A DNA stretch of 64,000 nucleotides from NCBI RefSeq assembly GCF_001297065.1, contig NZ_LHOX01000017.1, forward strand, positions 62,001 through 126,000, in the 5' to 3' direction. The notes under the pieces are model-generated. The model worked only from the letters and a program-made list of their open reading frames with translations, was not told where the DNA came from and ran no database searches. Each line of letters starts with the position of its first letter. The first letter of the stretch is position 1. This document shows positions 33,420-43,664 of the stretch, piece by piece. The translations under genes were made by a program, and so were the position numbers. The stretch is from Enterococcus sp. RIT-PI-f (GTDB lineage Bacteria; Bacillota; Bacilli; Lactobacillales; Enterococcaceae).

Positions 33420-34664
33420 TTAGACTGCTTTTTTTGTTTCTTCATTATAGATGATCGTAGGTTCACCTTGCTCCTTGGCCGCGTCTTCTGTAATGATCAC
33501 TTTTTCGATCGATTCATTAGAAGGGACATTGAACATCACGTCCATCATAATATTCTCAATAATAGAGCGTAAGCCACGGGCCCCTGTATTGCGTTCAATG
33601 GCTTGGTCAGCAATCGAACGCAATGCTTCAGGTTCGAATGCCAATTCAGTATCATCTAGCGCCAACAGTTTTTGGTATTGTTTGACCAATGCATTCTTCG
33701 GTTCTGTCAAAATATGCACCAAATCATCTGTGGTTAGTTTTTCTAACGCTGCCATTACAGGTAAGCGTCCAATAAATTCAGGAATCAACCCAAACTTCAA
33801 TAAGTCTTCTGGAATGATTTGCTGCATCACGCTTTCCCCTTCAGAGAAACGTTTGTTGTTGGTACCAAAGCCAATCGTTTTTTCGCCTAAACGATTCTTG
33901 ACGATTGTTTCAATGCCATCGAATGCACCCCCAACGATAAACAAAATATTCGTTGTATCGATTTGGATCATTTCTTGATGCGGATGCTTGCGGCCACCTT
34001 GAGGCGGTACACTCGCAGTTGTGCCTTCTAAAATTTTCAACAACGCTTGTTGCACACCTTCACCAGAAACATCGCGGGTAATCGATACGTTCTCGCTCTT
34101 ACGGGCGATTTTATCGATTTCATCAATATAAATGATGCCTTTTTCAGCCATCTCTACATTATAGTCAGCCGCTTGCAATAGTTTCAACAAAATATTTTCA
34201 ACGTCTTCACCGACATAACCTGCTTCGGTTAAACTTGTGGCATCTGCGATCGCGAAAGGTACATTTAATGATCTTGCCAATGTCTGCGCTAAGAACGTTT
34301 TCCCAGAACCAGTTGGTCCGATCAGACAGATGTTGCTTTTTTGCAATTCAACATCTTCTGCTGACGTTTCAGCGTTGACCCGTTTGTAATGGTTATAAAC
34401 AGCCACAGCCAGCGTCCGTTTGGCACGGTCTTGACCTATGACATATTCATTCAGGACATTCAACAATTCCTGTGGTTTAGGCACTTCAGTAAACTCACGG
34501 ATTGCTTCTTCATAAAACTCTTCATCGATAATATCTTTACAAAGATCGATACATTCATTACAAATATAGACGCCAGGTCCAGCGACGATCTTTTTGACTT
34601 CTTCTTGTGTTTTGCCGCAAAAAGAACAACGAACAGCTTCATTCCCATTTGTGTTATCGTACAT
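33420..34664 (-). CDS. clpX: ATP-dependent Clp protease ATP-binding subunit ClpX
   Basis: 414 residues from ATG 34664, with GGGGTG upstream. The N-terminal four-Cys zinc-binding domain (Cys 13, 16, 35, 38), Walker A GPTGSGKT at 116-123, Walker [11 protein letters not shown] and the RNTGARGLR sensor region are present. ClpX unfolds tagged substrates and feeds them to ClpP. A longer frame upstream to 34742 is open but lacks the family start. Confidence 0.97.
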   Translation of the reverse strand: MYDNTNGNEAVRCSFCGKTQEEVKKIVAGPGVYICNECIDLCKDIIDEEFYEEAIREFTEVPKPQELLNVLNEYVIGQDRAKRTLAVAVYNHYKRVNAETSAEDVELQKSNICLIGPTGSGKTFLAQTLARSLNVPFAIADATSLTEAGYVGEDVENILLKLLQAADYNVEMAEKGIIYIDEIDKIARKSENVSITRDVSGEGVQQALLKILEGTTASVPPQGGRKHPHQEMIQIDTTNILFIVGGAFDGIETIVKNRLGEKTIGFGTNNKRFSEGESVMQQIIPEDLLKFGLIPEFIGRLPVMAALEKLTTDDLVHILTEPKNALVKQYQKLLALDDTELAFEPEALRSIADQAIERNTGARGLRSIIENIMMDVMFNVPSNESIEKVIITEDAAKEQGEPTIIYNEETKKAV

Positions 34665-34716
34665 ACTGTTCACCCCTTGAAAATTTTCCAACCTATATGA
34701 AAGGAGTGGAATTTTG

Positions 34717-34845
34717 ATGACCAAATTTACAGTCTTCATCAATCATATCATATCTTTTTTGAAAGAAAAAGTTCTTTTTACTTTCTATACGTCTTTCTTA
34801 TCATTTGTTAGTAAAATGTTTAAACTTCAACAAGACGACCAATAA
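34717..34845 (+). CDS. Candidate small ORF, 42 aa, between clpX and tig
   Basis: On the plus strand AAAGGAG lies 10 nt before an ATG at 34717, opening 42 codons to TAA 34843-34845. The product ([18 protein letters not shown]..., ending [10 protein letters not shown]) is Phe-rich, amphipathic or membrane-seeking, with Lys residues. A hairpin follows directly (34850-34875). Against it: the DNA is T-rich so Phe is expected, no clear promoter is seen, and it is antisense to the clpX leader. Not recognised. Confidence 0.3.
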   Translation: MTKFTVFINHIISFLKEKVLFTFYTSFLSFVSKMFKLQQDDQ

Positions 34846-34875
34846 AAAACGGCAAACACCTAAAGATGTTCGCCG
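34843..34875 (-). terminator. Terminator after tig
   Basis: Minus strand CGGCGAACATC-TTTA-GGTGTTTGCCG (11 bp with two G-T pairs) followed by six T lies 16 nt after the tig stop. Confidence 0.8.
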
Positions 34876-34891
34876 CTTAAATTTTAGAAAA

Positions 34892-36175
34892 TTACGCTTC
34901 TTTGGCAGTTCCAGTCACAACTTCAACTGCTTTTTTCATTGTAATATCATGTTTCAACATATCTTCTGTTAAGACACGTTTGATTTGATCAACAGGCATG
35001 TTATATGCTTCAGACAATTCTTTGATTTCATTTTCAATGTCTTCATCTGTTGCTTCTAATCCTTCTGCTTTCGCAATGGCTTCAACGACAAGATTTGTTT
35101 TGACGCGTGTTTCTGCTTCGCCTTCAAATTGTGTATGCAAGTCAGCTTCAGTAGAACCAGTTAATTGATAGTACATTTCAGGTGAAATGCCTTGTTGTTG
35201 CATGTTGTTCAAGAATTCATCCATTGAACGGTGTACTTCATCATGGACCATTGAATGTGGCAATTCAAGAATTTCAGCATTTTCAACTGCTTGGCGGATT
35301 GCTGCTTCGTCTTTTGCATCTTCTGCTGCTTTTTCTTTGGTTTCAGTTAATTCAGTACGGTATTTTTCTTTCAATTCAGCCAATGATTCAACGCTGTCGT
35401 CGATATCTTTTGCAAATTCATCATCTAATTCTGGCAATTCTTTGGCTTTCACTTCATGAACGGTTACTTTGAAGACTGCTTCTTTACCAGCTAAATCTTC
35501 TGCTTGATAGTCTTCTGGGAAAGTGACAGTCACGTCTTTGCTTTCGCCAGCTTTTGTACCAACAAGTTGTTCTTCAAAGCCAGGAATGAATGAATTAGAA
35601 CCTAATTCTAATGAATAGTTTTCGCCTTTGCCGCCTTCAAATGTTTCTTCGCCTAAGAAACCTTCGAAATCGATTACGACAGTGTCGCCATCCTCTGCTG
35701 CTTCGTCTTCTTTGATGACCAATTCAGCTTGCGCTTCTTGTTCACGTTTGATGCGTGCATCCACATCTTCATCCGTTACTTCACGGTCTTGTTTTTCAAC
35801 TGTTAAATCTTTGTAGTCGCCTAATTTCACTTCTGGCTTCACAGTGACTTCAGCTTTGATCGTCCAATCTTCACCTTTTTCCATGCTGACAACATCGATT
35901 TTAGGTTGTGATACAGGATCGATCCCTGCTTCTTTGACAGCTGCTTCGTACGCTTCAGGTAAGACAGCGTTCAATGCATCTTCATACAAAGCTTCTTCGC
36001 CGTACATCCGGTTGAAGACTTGACGTGATACTTTCCCTTTACGGAAACCTGGTACGTTCAAGTTGCCTTTCACTTTGTTGAATGCAGTTGTTAAGCCTTT
36101 TTGGATTTCAGCTTGTGCAATCGTAAATGTTAAAGCACCATCATTCGTGCCTGTTTTTTCCCAATTTGCAGTCAT
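34892..36175 (-). CDS. tig: Trigger factor (ribosome-associated peptidyl-prolyl isomerase)
   Basis: 427 residues. The N-terminal ribosome-binding domain carries the signature [15 protein letters not shown]. The FKBP-type isomerase domain ([23 protein letters not shown]) lies at about 160-245, followed by the helical C-terminal chaperone arms. It binds nascent chains at the exit tunnel. GGAGGGA is 7 nt before the ATG. Monocistronic by its own terminator. Confidence 0.97.
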   Translation of the reverse strand: MTANWEKTGTNDGALTFTIAQAEIQKGLTTAFNKVKGNLNVPGFRKGKVSRQVFNRMYGEEALYEDALNAVLPEAYEAAVKEAGIDPVSQPKIDVVSMEKGEDWTIKAEVTVKPEVKLGDYKDLTVEKQDREVTDEDVDARIKREQEAQAELVIKEDEAAEDGDTVVIDFEGFLGEETFEGGKGENYSLELGSNSFIPGFEEQLVGTKAGESKDVTVTFPEDYQAEDLAGKEAVFKVTVHEVKAKELPELDDEFAKDIDDSVESLAELKEKYRTELTETKEKAAEDAKDEAAIRQAVENAEILELPHSMVHDEVHRSMDEFLNNMQQQGISPEMYYQLTGSTEADLHTQFEGEAETRVKTNLVVEAIAKAEGLEATDEDIENEIKELSEAYNMPVDQIKRVLTEDMLKHDITMKKAVEVVTGTAKEA

Positions 36176-36297
36176 TTATTTCCCTCCGAATATAAATTAT
36201 GTTTGACATATGAAATAGTTTCATGCATACCTTTAAATAGTACACTAACGTTGTTTAATTGTAAACATTTTACAATGAAAGTTGCAAATTTTTCTTT

Positions 36298-37245
36298 CTA
36301 GAATCGTGTTTCCTGCAAGATGGCCCGCAGTCGTTCTTTGCGAAGGCGGATGCTATTTTTTGTTTTAGCAGAAAGGTCATTGTTCGCTGCCCCACGATAA
36401 TCGGCAATATAACTATCGATCCAAGCATCTACTTGTCCTTCAAGAGGCAAAAATGGGTAGCTGATCGCTAAATGATCCGTGATCTCTGCGCGGACACTTT
36501 CAGCTAGGATTGGATCCTCTTGGGCGATCGTGTCATTGATCCGTGCCATGATGTGCTGATAAACCGGCATTTCTGGCAGTACGCGCAATAGATGTGGATT
36601 GAATTGTTGCCGATCGCCCATATAATCAATGACCGTAAATGCTTCGTCCACATCTAAACGGACCAACTCTTCTATCAAGCGCGGCAGCAGATAGACATTT
36701 CTCAAGCGTGGCAGCAAATCCCTGACCAAATCGATCAACTGCTGACTAGTCATCCCTTGCACAAAATTTTGCCATTCTCGATAATTCACAGGTTGACGTA
36801 AATTATCGATGCGCAATAATTGATCTTTTTTGGCTAAGTGATCTTCCATGCCAAGAATCTGTTGCACTTCTTCTACCTTATCGATTTCAAAACGCATCTG
36901 CTGCAATAGCGCTTCTGACACCTGCTGCCGTTGTCCTAAGGCCAGCCATCTGTGCGCCTTCAAGTATTGCCCATCCAATACATATAAATGTCCGATCTGT
37001 AAAAATCCATCCGGATCAAGCAGATAATCCGTCAAATAATCGTCGGCGGTTTCCAATGCTTTAGCAAAATCTTTCAACTGTTGTAAACAGTCCACCAACC
37101 ATTGATTGACACCGAAGGTATGATCCAACGCATATAGTTCGCGGTATAGGCGATACGCTTGCAAAAATTCTTTCCCTTGATAGGCTTTTTCCGCTGCGAT
37201 TCTCAGTCTTTTTTCTGGACTTGGGAAATCTATTGTTTCTCCCAT
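36298..37245 (-). CDS. TPR-like repeat protein of unknown function
   Basis: 315 residues from ATG 37245 (MGETIDFPSPEKRLRIAAEKAYQ is the start region; GAGGTG upstream). Helical throughout; residues about 15-130 show TPR-like pairs (AYRLYRELYALD, ALETADDYL, GHLYVLDGQYLKAHRWLALG). There is no signal peptide and no catalytic motif. It is the last gene of the 96-aa / sppA / RDD / TPR run and may act with the membrane protein encoded upstream; that is inference from order. Confidence 0.7.
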   Translation of the reverse strand: MGETIDFPSPEKRLRIAAEKAYQGKEFLQAYRLYRELYALDHTFGVNQWLVDCLQQLKDFAKALETADDYLTDYLLDPDGFLQIGHLYVLDGQYLKAHRWLALGQRQQVSEALLQQMRFEIDKVEEVQQILGMEDHLAKKDQLLRIDNLRQPVNYREWQNFVQGMTSQQLIDLVRDLLPRLRNVYLLPRLIEELVRLDVDEAFTVIDYMGDRQQFNPHLLRVLPEMPVYQHIMARINDTIAQEDPILAESVRAEITDHLAISYPFLPLEGQVDAWIDSYIADYRGAANNDLSAKTKNSIRLRKERLRAILQETRF

Positions 37246-37301
37246 TGTTAACACCTCAGTTTTTTGATTGGTCTTTGACACACCCGGCCACAGTCAGCCC
37301 A

Positions 37302-37982
37302 TTACACGTCTTGCTGCACCTGCGCCTGTTTATTGAAGGCTTTGATCAGATTGATCGTCACGACACTGGTATCTGCGAAATAATCTGCTGCATGCTGTTT
37401 CCTTTTGCTGAAAATAGTTGGTAGGTACCCTAAGTAAAACAACCAATAGAATTGCAAGACATAACGTCCACATAATTCCCTGATCAAGACCGTTTGCCAG
37501 CTTAACTGTGTGTCTTCAAATGAAATCACTCGAATACCGAAGATCATTTTGCCAATCGTTTGGCCATGATTGCATTTCGTCAGCAGCACAAAATACGCCA
37601 GATAGATCGCCAAAGATACCAATTGATAAAGGCCAAAAGGATGCGCACCAATCGCCAGGCCTTGTAAACGATAGACACTGCCGATGGTCATCTCGGTCAC
37701 AGAATGGATCAATATCAAATCGATAGTGAAGGCAAAGAGGCGGATCCAAAAACCAGCAAAAAAGTAATCAGGAAAGTCATGGATCACGGGTGGTTGCGCG
37801 GCTTGACGCTCAGGCGACTCAACATGTTGCCAAGCGTGTTGATTGGCTTCGATTTCTTCTTTGGTATAGGCTTCTTTTTCAAAAGAGGATAACACTTGCT
37901 GATAAAAATCATCTGGATGCGCTGGTTGTTCCTTGTTTGGTGTTGGTTTAGGCTGCGGCGGCACTTGTTTTTCTTGATCCAA
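37302..37982 (-). CDS. RDD family membrane protein
   Basis: 226 residues from a TTG start at 37982; GGAGG lies 8 nt upstream, inside the end of sppA, and the start is 1 nt after the sppA stop. A soluble Pro/Gln/Glu-rich N-terminal part (about 75 residues) precedes the RDD domain: FFAGFWIRLFAFTIDLILI at helix 1, further helices, and GQTIGKMIFGIRV in the conserved loop. RDD proteins are small membrane proteins of mostly unknown function, some implicated in ion transport. Coupling to sppA is suggested by spacing. Confidence 0.8.
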   Translation of the reverse strand: MDQEKQVPPQPKPTPNKEQPAHPDDFYQQVLSSFEKEAYTKEEIEANQHAWQHVESPERQAAQPPVIHDFPDYFFAGFWIRLFAFTIDLILIHSVTEMTIGSVYRLQGLAIGAHPFGLYQLVSLAIYLAYFVLLTKCNHGQTIGKMIFGIRVISFEDTQLSWQTVLIRELCGRYVLQFYWLFYLGYLPTIFSKRKQHAADYFADTSVVTINLIKAFNKQAQVQQDV

Positions 37983-37983
37983 C

Positions 37984-39015
37984 TTACTCACCTCCGTAGT
38001 AATATAACGGTTTTGGTGCATCACTTGTCCCTAAGCTTTCCACGACTTCTAAGATCCGATCCGTATTGGAGGCTTGCAGCCCTTGAAACTCGGCCAACTT
38101 TGAACCAAGCCACGTGGCAGCAAAGCCAGTATTGTCGACATCATACGTAAAAATTTCTGCATGTTCCAAGTTTAAATCTTGTTGCATCGCTGCTAGCGCA
38201 TCTTCCGGAAAACCAATCTCATCGACCAAGCCAACTTCTAAAGCTTGTTGGCCATCGTAAATACGGCCATCCGCAATTTGACGGACAGCTTCTTCAGTCA
38301 TCCCCCGACCTTCAGCAACGATCGCTACAAAACGACCATACGCGTTGTCGACAAAGGTTTGCAACACTTCTTTGTCTGCTTCAGTCACTTCTCTTGAAGC
38401 AGAACCGGCATCTTTGAGTGCGCCACTTTTATAGGTGCTGTCCTCGATACCGAGCTTTTCAAACAAGCCGGCATAATTGATGCCAGACATGATGACGCCT
38501 ATTGATCCAGTGACTGTTTCTTCGGTGGCAAAAATCTTGTCTGCACCTGCGGAAATATAATAACCACCGCTAGCAGCCATATTTTTCATCGAGACATACA
38601 TAGGTATTCCTTGTTCCTTGATCTTCGCCAATTCTCGCGCAATCTCTGCACTTTCATAGACACCGCCGCCTGGCGTATTGACTTCAAATAAAATACCGCT
38701 GATCGTAGGATCTTGCTGGATCATCCGCAATTCTTCTAGAAAAAGTTGATGATCATACGTCTCTGAAGTGAATAAGCCCCCACTAGACGTATTGGCGATT
38801 GTGCCTTCCAACGTCAAACGTACGATCCGCTGTTCTTCATCTCCAGATACCACAGGTGTTTCTGCGATTGTATTACTGCCATAAAACAATGCATTCAACC
38901 CTTGCAAGGATGACGTATCTTCGGTGGTATCTCTTGTTGTCAACAATGTAAAGACCCCCGAACAAATAAATAACCCCGCCGCAATCACTACGGCAATCCA
39001 TCTTCTTTTATTCAT
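37984..39015 (-). CDS. sppA: Signal peptide peptidase SppA
   Basis: 343 residues: an N-terminal membrane anchor (WIAVVIAAGLFICSGVFTLL) and a single S49 protease domain. The Ser in VTGSIGVIMSG and the Lys in YKSGALKDAGS form the Ser-Lys dyad. It degrades membrane-retained signal peptides and, in Bacillus, contributes to lantibiotic tolerance. AGGAGGG is 5-6 nt before the ATG. Confidence 0.93.
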   Translation of the reverse strand: MNKRRWIAVVIAAGLFICSGVFTLLTTRDTTEDTSSLQGLNALFYGSNTIAETPVVSGDEEQRIVRLTLEGTIANTSSGGLFTSETYDHQLFLEELRMIQQDPTISGILFEVNTPGGGVYESAEIARELAKIKEQGIPMYVSMKNMAASGGYYISAGADKIFATEETVTGSIGVIMSGINYAGLFEKLGIEDSTYKSGALKDAGSASREVTEADKEVLQTFVDNAYGRFVAIVAEGRGMTEEAVRQIADGRIYDGQQALEVGLVDEIGFPEDALAAMQQDLNLEHAEIFTYDVDNTGFAATWLGSKLAEFQGLQASNTDRILEVVESLGTSDAPKPLYYYGGE

Positions 39016-39049
39016 TTTTCCCTCCTATTTGATTCTTATCGATCCATGA

Positions 39050-39340
39050 TCAATAGAGATTTTGAATGACGATGACAGCTTCAGCAGCACCGCTGCGCTC
39101 GAATTTCGCACTTTTTTCCGCTAATACATAGCCGCCAAAAAATTCCTTTGTCAACTCATCTTGTACTTGAAAAGGTTGTGCAGACGCTACTGATACCGCA
39201 CCAGGCAAAATTTCTTGTAAACTGTCCCAACCTGTATCCAAGAAAATCTTCGTATCGTCCGTGACCTGGTCATTGGCAGCTAAAGTCGCCACCAATTCCT
39301 TCAATTCAGAAAATTTCATACAACTTACTTGTTCTGCCAT
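39050..39340 (-). CDS. Small protein of unknown function, 96 aa
   Basis: It starts at ATG 39340 with GTGAGG about 8 nt upstream; an internal ATG at 39319 has no ribosome site. It is cytosolic, acidic and mixed alpha/beta, with KIFLDTGWDSLQEILPG and EFFGGYVLAEKSAKF as its most distinctive stretches. Not recognised. It is the first gene of the run into sppA (34-nt gap). Confidence 0.65.
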   Translation of the reverse strand: MAEQVSCMKFSELKELVATLAANDQVTDDTKIFLDTGWDSLQEILPGAVSVASAQPFQVQDELTKEFFGGYVLAEKSAKFERSGAAEAVIVIQNLY

Positions 39341-39522
39341 ATGGATTCCTCACTTTCTTTCTATTCAATTGTAGCGAAATTGCAAAAGAAAGGATAGCCA
39401 TTCGCGGAAATTTCATTGGATTCTTTTGTTTCAAGATAAGCTTTGGTCTAATTGTTCCCCCAATCACTGTGTGTTCATTTCCTGATTTCATCTATACCAA
39501 TTTCATATATTTTTGTTTTCTA

Positions 39523-39551
39523 TTGACAGCACAAGTCTTAAATAGTATCAT
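39523..39551 (+). promoter_or_regulatory. Promoter of glmS
   Basis: Consensus -35 TTGACA (39523-39528), 17-bp spacer and -10 TATCAT (39546-39551). Transcription would start near 39558, leaving a leader of about 230 nt that contains the ribozyme. Confidence 0.8.
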
Positions 39552-39607
39552 ATTGCTTGTATTTCTATAAAATAATTTCAAGGAGGATAGATAGACCAAT
39601 AAGGATA

Positions 39608-39745
39608 GCGCCTGATCTGGCAACAGATGACGAGGAAAGAGCTTATCGAAATTTTCGGCGGATGGCTCTAGGGACTGCACTCTACAAGCAAACACAAATC
39701 ACATTGAAAAATGTCCACAAACCGTTTGCCGCGCAGATAGAAATA
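39608..39745 (+). ncRNA. glmS ribozyme (glucosamine-6-phosphate-activated self-cleaving leader)
   Basis: The leader carries the conserved glmS core. AGCGCC at 39607-39612 places the cleavage between A39607 and G39608. GACGAGGAAAGAG and TTATCGAAA follow, then the TTTCGGCGGATGGCTC segment, AGGGACTGCAC, and a 3' part ending near CCGTTTGCCGCGC. In Firmicutes glucosamine-6-phosphate acts as cofactor for cleavage of the glmS message, which lowers GlmS synthesis when the product is plentiful. The 3' boundary is approximate. Confidence 0.9.
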
Positions 39746-39786
39746 CATAATCGACAGAAAAAAATTTTGAAAGTAGGATTGTCATT

Positions 39787-41598
39787 ATGTGTGGAATTGT
39801 AGGAATTGTTGGAAAGTCAAATGCAGAGCAGATTATTTTGAACGGATTGGAACGATTGGAATATCGCGGATATGATTCGGCGGGGCTATACGTTGCAGAT
39901 CGTACCTCTGATCACTTGATCAAGGCACAAGGAAGAATCAAAAACTTGGAAGCCAAAGTGACACCAGAGGTAACAGGAACGATCGGTATCGGACACACAC
40001 GCTGGGCAACCCATGGTATCCCATCAGAACGCAATGCCCATCCCCATACTTCTGGAAACGAAGAATTGGTTTTGGTCCACAATGGTGTGATCGAAAACTT
40101 TGAAGAATTACACGAAACTTATGTGGCAGATCATCATTTTGCCGGCCAAACAGATACAGAAATCGTCGTCCACTTGATCGAAGTCTTGAAAGCACAAAGT
40201 GGCAGCACGACCAAAGAAGCATTCAAACAAGCGTTGACTTTGATTCGCGGCTCATATGCCTTCGCTTTAGTTGACAAGAAAGACCCTGATACGATTTACG
40301 TTGCGAAAAATAAAAGTCCTCTGTTGATCGGCCTTGGCGATGGATTCAATGTGATCTGCAGCGATGCCTTAGCGATGCTCGATCAAACAACGCACTTTGT
40401 TGAGATCGAAGATGGTGAAATGGTGACAGTCAAAGCAGATGAAATCGTGATCGAAGATTTGAAAGGCAACTTGGTTTACCGTGAATCGTATGAAGCACAA
40501 TTAGATTTGACTGATATCGAAAAAGGGACTTACCCTTACTACATGCTGAAAGAGATCGATGACCAACCGACTGTGATGCGCCGTCTCGTGCAAGAATATC
40601 AAGGCACAAACGGAGATGTGACCATCGATAGCCAATTAAAAGCAGAAATGATCGCTAGTGATCGTATCTACATCATCGCTTGCGGTACCAGCAACCACGC
40701 TGGCTGGGCAGCGAAAGCCATTCTTGAAACATTGACAGAGATCCCTGTTGAAGTTCATTTGTCTAGTGAATTCGGCTACAATACGCCATTGCTTTCAGCA
40801 AAACCTTTCTTTATCTTCTTGACTCAAAGCGGCGAAACTGCCGATAGCCGTCAAGTATTGGTCAAGATCAATGCATTAGGCTTGCCTAGTCTAACGATCA
40901 CCAACGTAGCAGGCTCCACCTTATCTCGGGAAGCCAAACACACCTTATTGCTGCATGCTGGCCCTGAGATTGCGGTAGCTTCAACGAAAGCTTATACCGC
41001 TCAAATCGCGGTGATGACCTTATTGGCTAAAGCGATCGGTGACGAAAAAAATGTCCCTGCAGCTATCGACTTTGACGTCTTTCATGAGTTAAGTATTGTT
41101 GCATCAACGATGGAAACACTCGTGGATGAAAAAGCAGTGATCAGTCAGTTCGCTGAAGACTTCTTGGCAACAAGCCGCAATGCTTTTTATATTGGCCGAG
41201 GCAACGATTATTATGTATCGATGGAGGCAGCTTTAAAACTAAAAGAAATCTCATATATCCAAGCAGAAGGTTTCGCTGCTGGCGAATTAAAACACGGCAC
41301 CATCGCTTTGATCGAAGAAGGCACCCCGGTGATTGGAATCATTTCAGAAGCTGTTACAGGTTCTCATACTCGAGGCAACTTGAAAGAAGTTGAATCCCGT
41401 GGCGCACATACGTTGGTCATTGCGAGCCAAGAACTGGCAAAACCTACCGATCAAATCATCATCCCGACTGTCCACCCATTAGTGACCAGTTTAGTATCCG
41501 TGATTCCAACACAACTGCTAGCTTATTTCGCGACACTACAACGTGGGTTTGATGTGGATAAACCTCGTAACTTAGCAAAATCTGTTACAGTTGAATAA
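39787..41598 (+). CDS. glmS: Glutamine--fructose-6-phosphate aminotransferase (isomerizing)
   Basis: 603 residues. The glutaminase domain begins with the nucleophile Cys 2 (MCGIVGIVG) and contains GHTRWATHG. Two SIS sugar-isomerase domains follow (IACGTSNHAGWAAKA; KLKEISYIQAEGFAAGELKHG). It makes glucosamine 6-phosphate, the entry to UDP-GlcNAc. GlmM, encoded at 42-43 kb on the other strand, catalyses the next step. Confidence 0.98.
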   Translation: MCGIVGIVGKSNAEQIILNGLERLEYRGYDSAGLYVADRTSDHLIKAQGRIKNLEAKVTPEVTGTIGIGHTRWATHGIPSERNAHPHTSGNEELVLVHNGVIENFEELHETYVADHHFAGQTDTEIVVHLIEVLKAQSGSTTKEAFKQALTLIRGSYAFALVDKKDPDTIYVAKNKSPLLIGLGDGFNVICSDALAMLDQTTHFVEIEDGEMVTVKADEIVIEDLKGNLVYRESYEAQLDLTDIEKGTYPYYMLKEIDDQPTVMRRLVQEYQGTNGDVTIDSQLKAEMIASDRIYIIACGTSNHAGWAAKAILETLTEIPVEVHLSSEFGYNTPLLSAKPFFIFLTQSGETADSRQVLVKINALGLPSLTITNVAGSTLSREAKHTLLLHAGPEIAVASTKAYTAQIAVMTLLAKAIGDEKNVPAAIDFDVFHELSIVASTMETLVDEKAVISQFAEDFLATSRNAFYIGRGNDYYVSMEAALKLKEISYIQAEGFAAGELKHGTIALIEEGTPVIGIISEAVTGSHTRGNLKEVESRGAHTLVIASQELAKPTDQIIIPTVHPLVTSLVSVIPTQLLAYFATLQRGFDVDKPRNLAKSVTVE

Positions 41599-41639
41599 GT
41601 TTTTTAAAAGATGATATTCATAATATGGTCAAAAGAAAA

Positions 41640-41684
41640 CAAGCAACATTGCCCGTCAAATGGGCAATTGTTGCTTGTTTTTTT
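41640..41684 (+). terminator. Terminator after glmS
   Basis: AAGCAACATTGCCC / GGGCAATTGTTGCTT with a 7-nt loop, one bulged or mismatched position and a long T-run. Confidence 0.85.
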
Positions 41685-41787
41685 GATGTGTTTTCTAAAA
41701 GTTTTTTTGCATCACACTTTTAGATAGCACCTCTATTCAGACTGATAAGAACAGATGATACCAAATAAAGACACTATCAACTTTTTA

Positions 41788-42132
41788 CTAAAGTGAAGAA
41801 CCAGAAGACCCATTTGATGGATTGTCTTTCATACACCAAGTACCATTCATCACTACAATGACAACAATCAGAACAATCAAAAGTAACAGACATAACAATT
41901 GCCAAATCAGAGACCAATTGTCAGCAAAATAGTGCATGAACCCCAATAAAAGACCTATCACGATCATGCCCACACCATTAACTAAATACAAACGATCCAA
42001 ATCGTACTTCGCTTTTTTCTCTTTCGAAGCAGTGTTATAACCAGCAATCAATTGCCAACCATGACCCGTTACGAGCACAGTTCCCGCCAAAACAAACAAG
42101 ACAACAATCAACCAGGCTGCAGAAAATCCCAT
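41788..42132 (-). CDS. DUF3784 family membrane protein
   Basis: 114 residues from ATG 42132; a TTG two codons upstream is too close to the GAGGAG site. Three membrane helices: AAWLIVVLFVLAGTVLV, NGVGMIVIGLLLGFM and LLCLLLLIVLIVVIVV. The GWQLIAGYNTASKEKKAKYD stretch after helix 1 is the DUF3784 signature. A Ser/Gly-rich tail follows. Function unknown. It stands alone between glmS and glmM. Confidence 0.8.
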   Translation of the reverse strand: MGFSAAWLIVVLFVLAGTVLVTGHGWQLIAGYNTASKEKKAKYDLDRLYLVNGVGMIVIGLLLGFMHYFADNWSLIWQLLCLLLLIVLIVVIVVMNGTWCMKDNPSNGSSGSSL

Positions 42133-42240
42133 AGTCAATTACTCCTCATTGATTCACTTATATTTTTTTCGAAAATAAAAATGAAAACCTTATAATATGA
42201 CTATTATATCATGATAAGTGAGATAATCAGCTTATTTCAC

Positions 42241-42268
42241 AAAAAAAACCAACGAATCATCGTTGGTT
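42241..42268 (-). terminator. Terminator after glmM
   Basis: Minus strand AACCAACGA-TGAT-TCGTTGGTT, a 9-bp stem, then a run of eight T, lies 11 nt after the glmM stop. Confidence 0.85.
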
Positions 42269-42279
42269 TTAGGTAATTT

Positions 42280-43635
42280 CTATTCTGCACCGATTTCTTC
42301 ACGAACTACCGCGGCAATTTTGTCCACATAGTAATCAACTTTTTCAATCGTTGGCGCTTCTGCCATGACACGCAACAACGGTTCTGTCCCTGAAGGGCGA
42401 ACCAAAATCCGACCTTCTCCGTTCATTTCAGCTTCTGCTTCAGCCACGATCTTAGCGATAGCCGGTACATCCATCGCACCATTTTTATCTGTGACACGAA
42501 TATTGACCAATTTCTGTGGATAGATTGTCACTTCGCCAGCAAGTTCAGATAGTTTTTTGCCAGTTTGCTTCATGATATTCAATAATTGGATCCCAGACAG
42601 CAAGCCGTCACCAGTTGTATTGAAGTCTAAGAAAATCATATGACCTGACTGTTCTCCGCCAAAGTTATAATCGTTTTTACGCATTTCTTCCACCACATAA
42701 CGGTCGCCTACTTGTGTGATCACGTCTTTCAAGCCGATCGCTTCAACAGCTTTATGGAAACCTAGGTTGCTCATCACAGTTGTCACGATCGTCCCTTGGT
42801 TCAACCGTTTTTGTTCTGCTAAGTATTTGGCACAAATATACATGATTTTGTCCCCATCGACAATGTTTCCTAGCTCATCAACTGCGATCACACGGTCGCC
42901 GTCGCCGTCAAAAGCCAAACCAGCATCAGCGCCTTTTTCAACGACAAATGCCGCCAATTTTTCAGGATGAGTTGAACCAACACCGTCATTGATATTCAAG
43001 CCGTCAGGCGATGTCCCCATCGTATAAAAATCAGTTTCCAGATCGGCAAACAACCGATTGACACTCGTTGCCGTGGCGCCATTAGCTGCATCGACACAAA
43101 CGGTGATCCCTTCTAGATCCCCTGGAATCGTTTGACGTAAAAATTGCGAATATTTGAGTAATCCTTCAGGAAATTCATCAACCGTACCCAAACCTTCTGC
43201 CGAGGGTCTTGGCAAGGTATCTTCTGGTGCATCAAGTAAGGCTTCGATCTCAGCTTCTTGTTCATCCACCAACTTGAACCCATCGTTTCCGAAAAATTTG
43301 ATACCGTTGTCTAAAGCTGGATTATGCGAAGCCGAAATCATTACGCCGGCGCTCGCTTTTTGGATTTTCGTTAAATAAGCCACCCCTGGCGTTGAGATCA
43401 CACCTAATTGAAACACTTCGATCCCTACAGATAAAAGACCGGCTATCAAAGCATTTTCCAACATTTGCCCTGAGATCCGGGTATCTCTACCTACTAAAAC
43501 TCGTGGCTGGCGGTCATCTGTTTCATGTTGACTTAATACATAGCCGCCGTAACGACCTAGTTTAAAAGCTAACTCAGGTGTCAATTCCTTATTGGCTTCT
43601 CCGCGCACACCATCTGTACCAAAATATTTTCCCAT
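42280..43635 (-). CDS. glmM: Phosphoglucosamine mutase
   Basis: 451 residues. The phospho-Ser loop is [19 protein letters not shown] and the metal loop is DGDGDR ([15 protein letters not shown]); the C-terminal [12 protein letters not shown] closes the active site. It converts glucosamine 6-phosphate to the 1-phosphate. In several Firmicutes GlmM also binds and inhibits CdaA, the cyclase encoded in the same operon. GAGAGG precedes the ATG. Confidence 0.97.
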   Translation of the reverse strand: MGKYFGTDGVRGEANKELTPELAFKLGRYGGYVLSQHETDDRQPRVLVGRDTRISGQMLENALIAGLLSVGIEVFQLGVISTPGVAYLTKIQKASAGVMISASHNPALDNGIKFFGNDGFKLVDEQEAEIEALLDAPEDTLPRPSAEGLGTVDEFPEGLLKYSQFLRQTIPGDLEGITVCVDAANGATATSVNRLFADLETDFYTMGTSPDGLNINDGVGSTHPEKLAAFVVEKGADAGLAFDGDGDRVIAVDELGNIVDGDKIMYICAKYLAEQKRLNQGTIVTTVMSNLGFHKAVEAIGLKDVITQVGDRYVVEEMRKNDYNFGGEQSGHMIFLDFNTTGDGLLSGIQLLNIMKQTGKKLSELAGEVTIYPQKLVNIRVTDKNGAMDVPAIAKIVAEAEAEMNGEGRILVRPSGTEPLLRVMAEAPTIEKVDYYVDKIAAVVREEIGAE

Positions 43636-43664
43636 TTTAAAAACCTCTCTTATTCGTACTCATT

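Noticed and set aside
41625-41725. 32-codon plus-strand frame across the glmS terminator
   Set aside because: No ribosome site, and it reads through the terminator hairpin.
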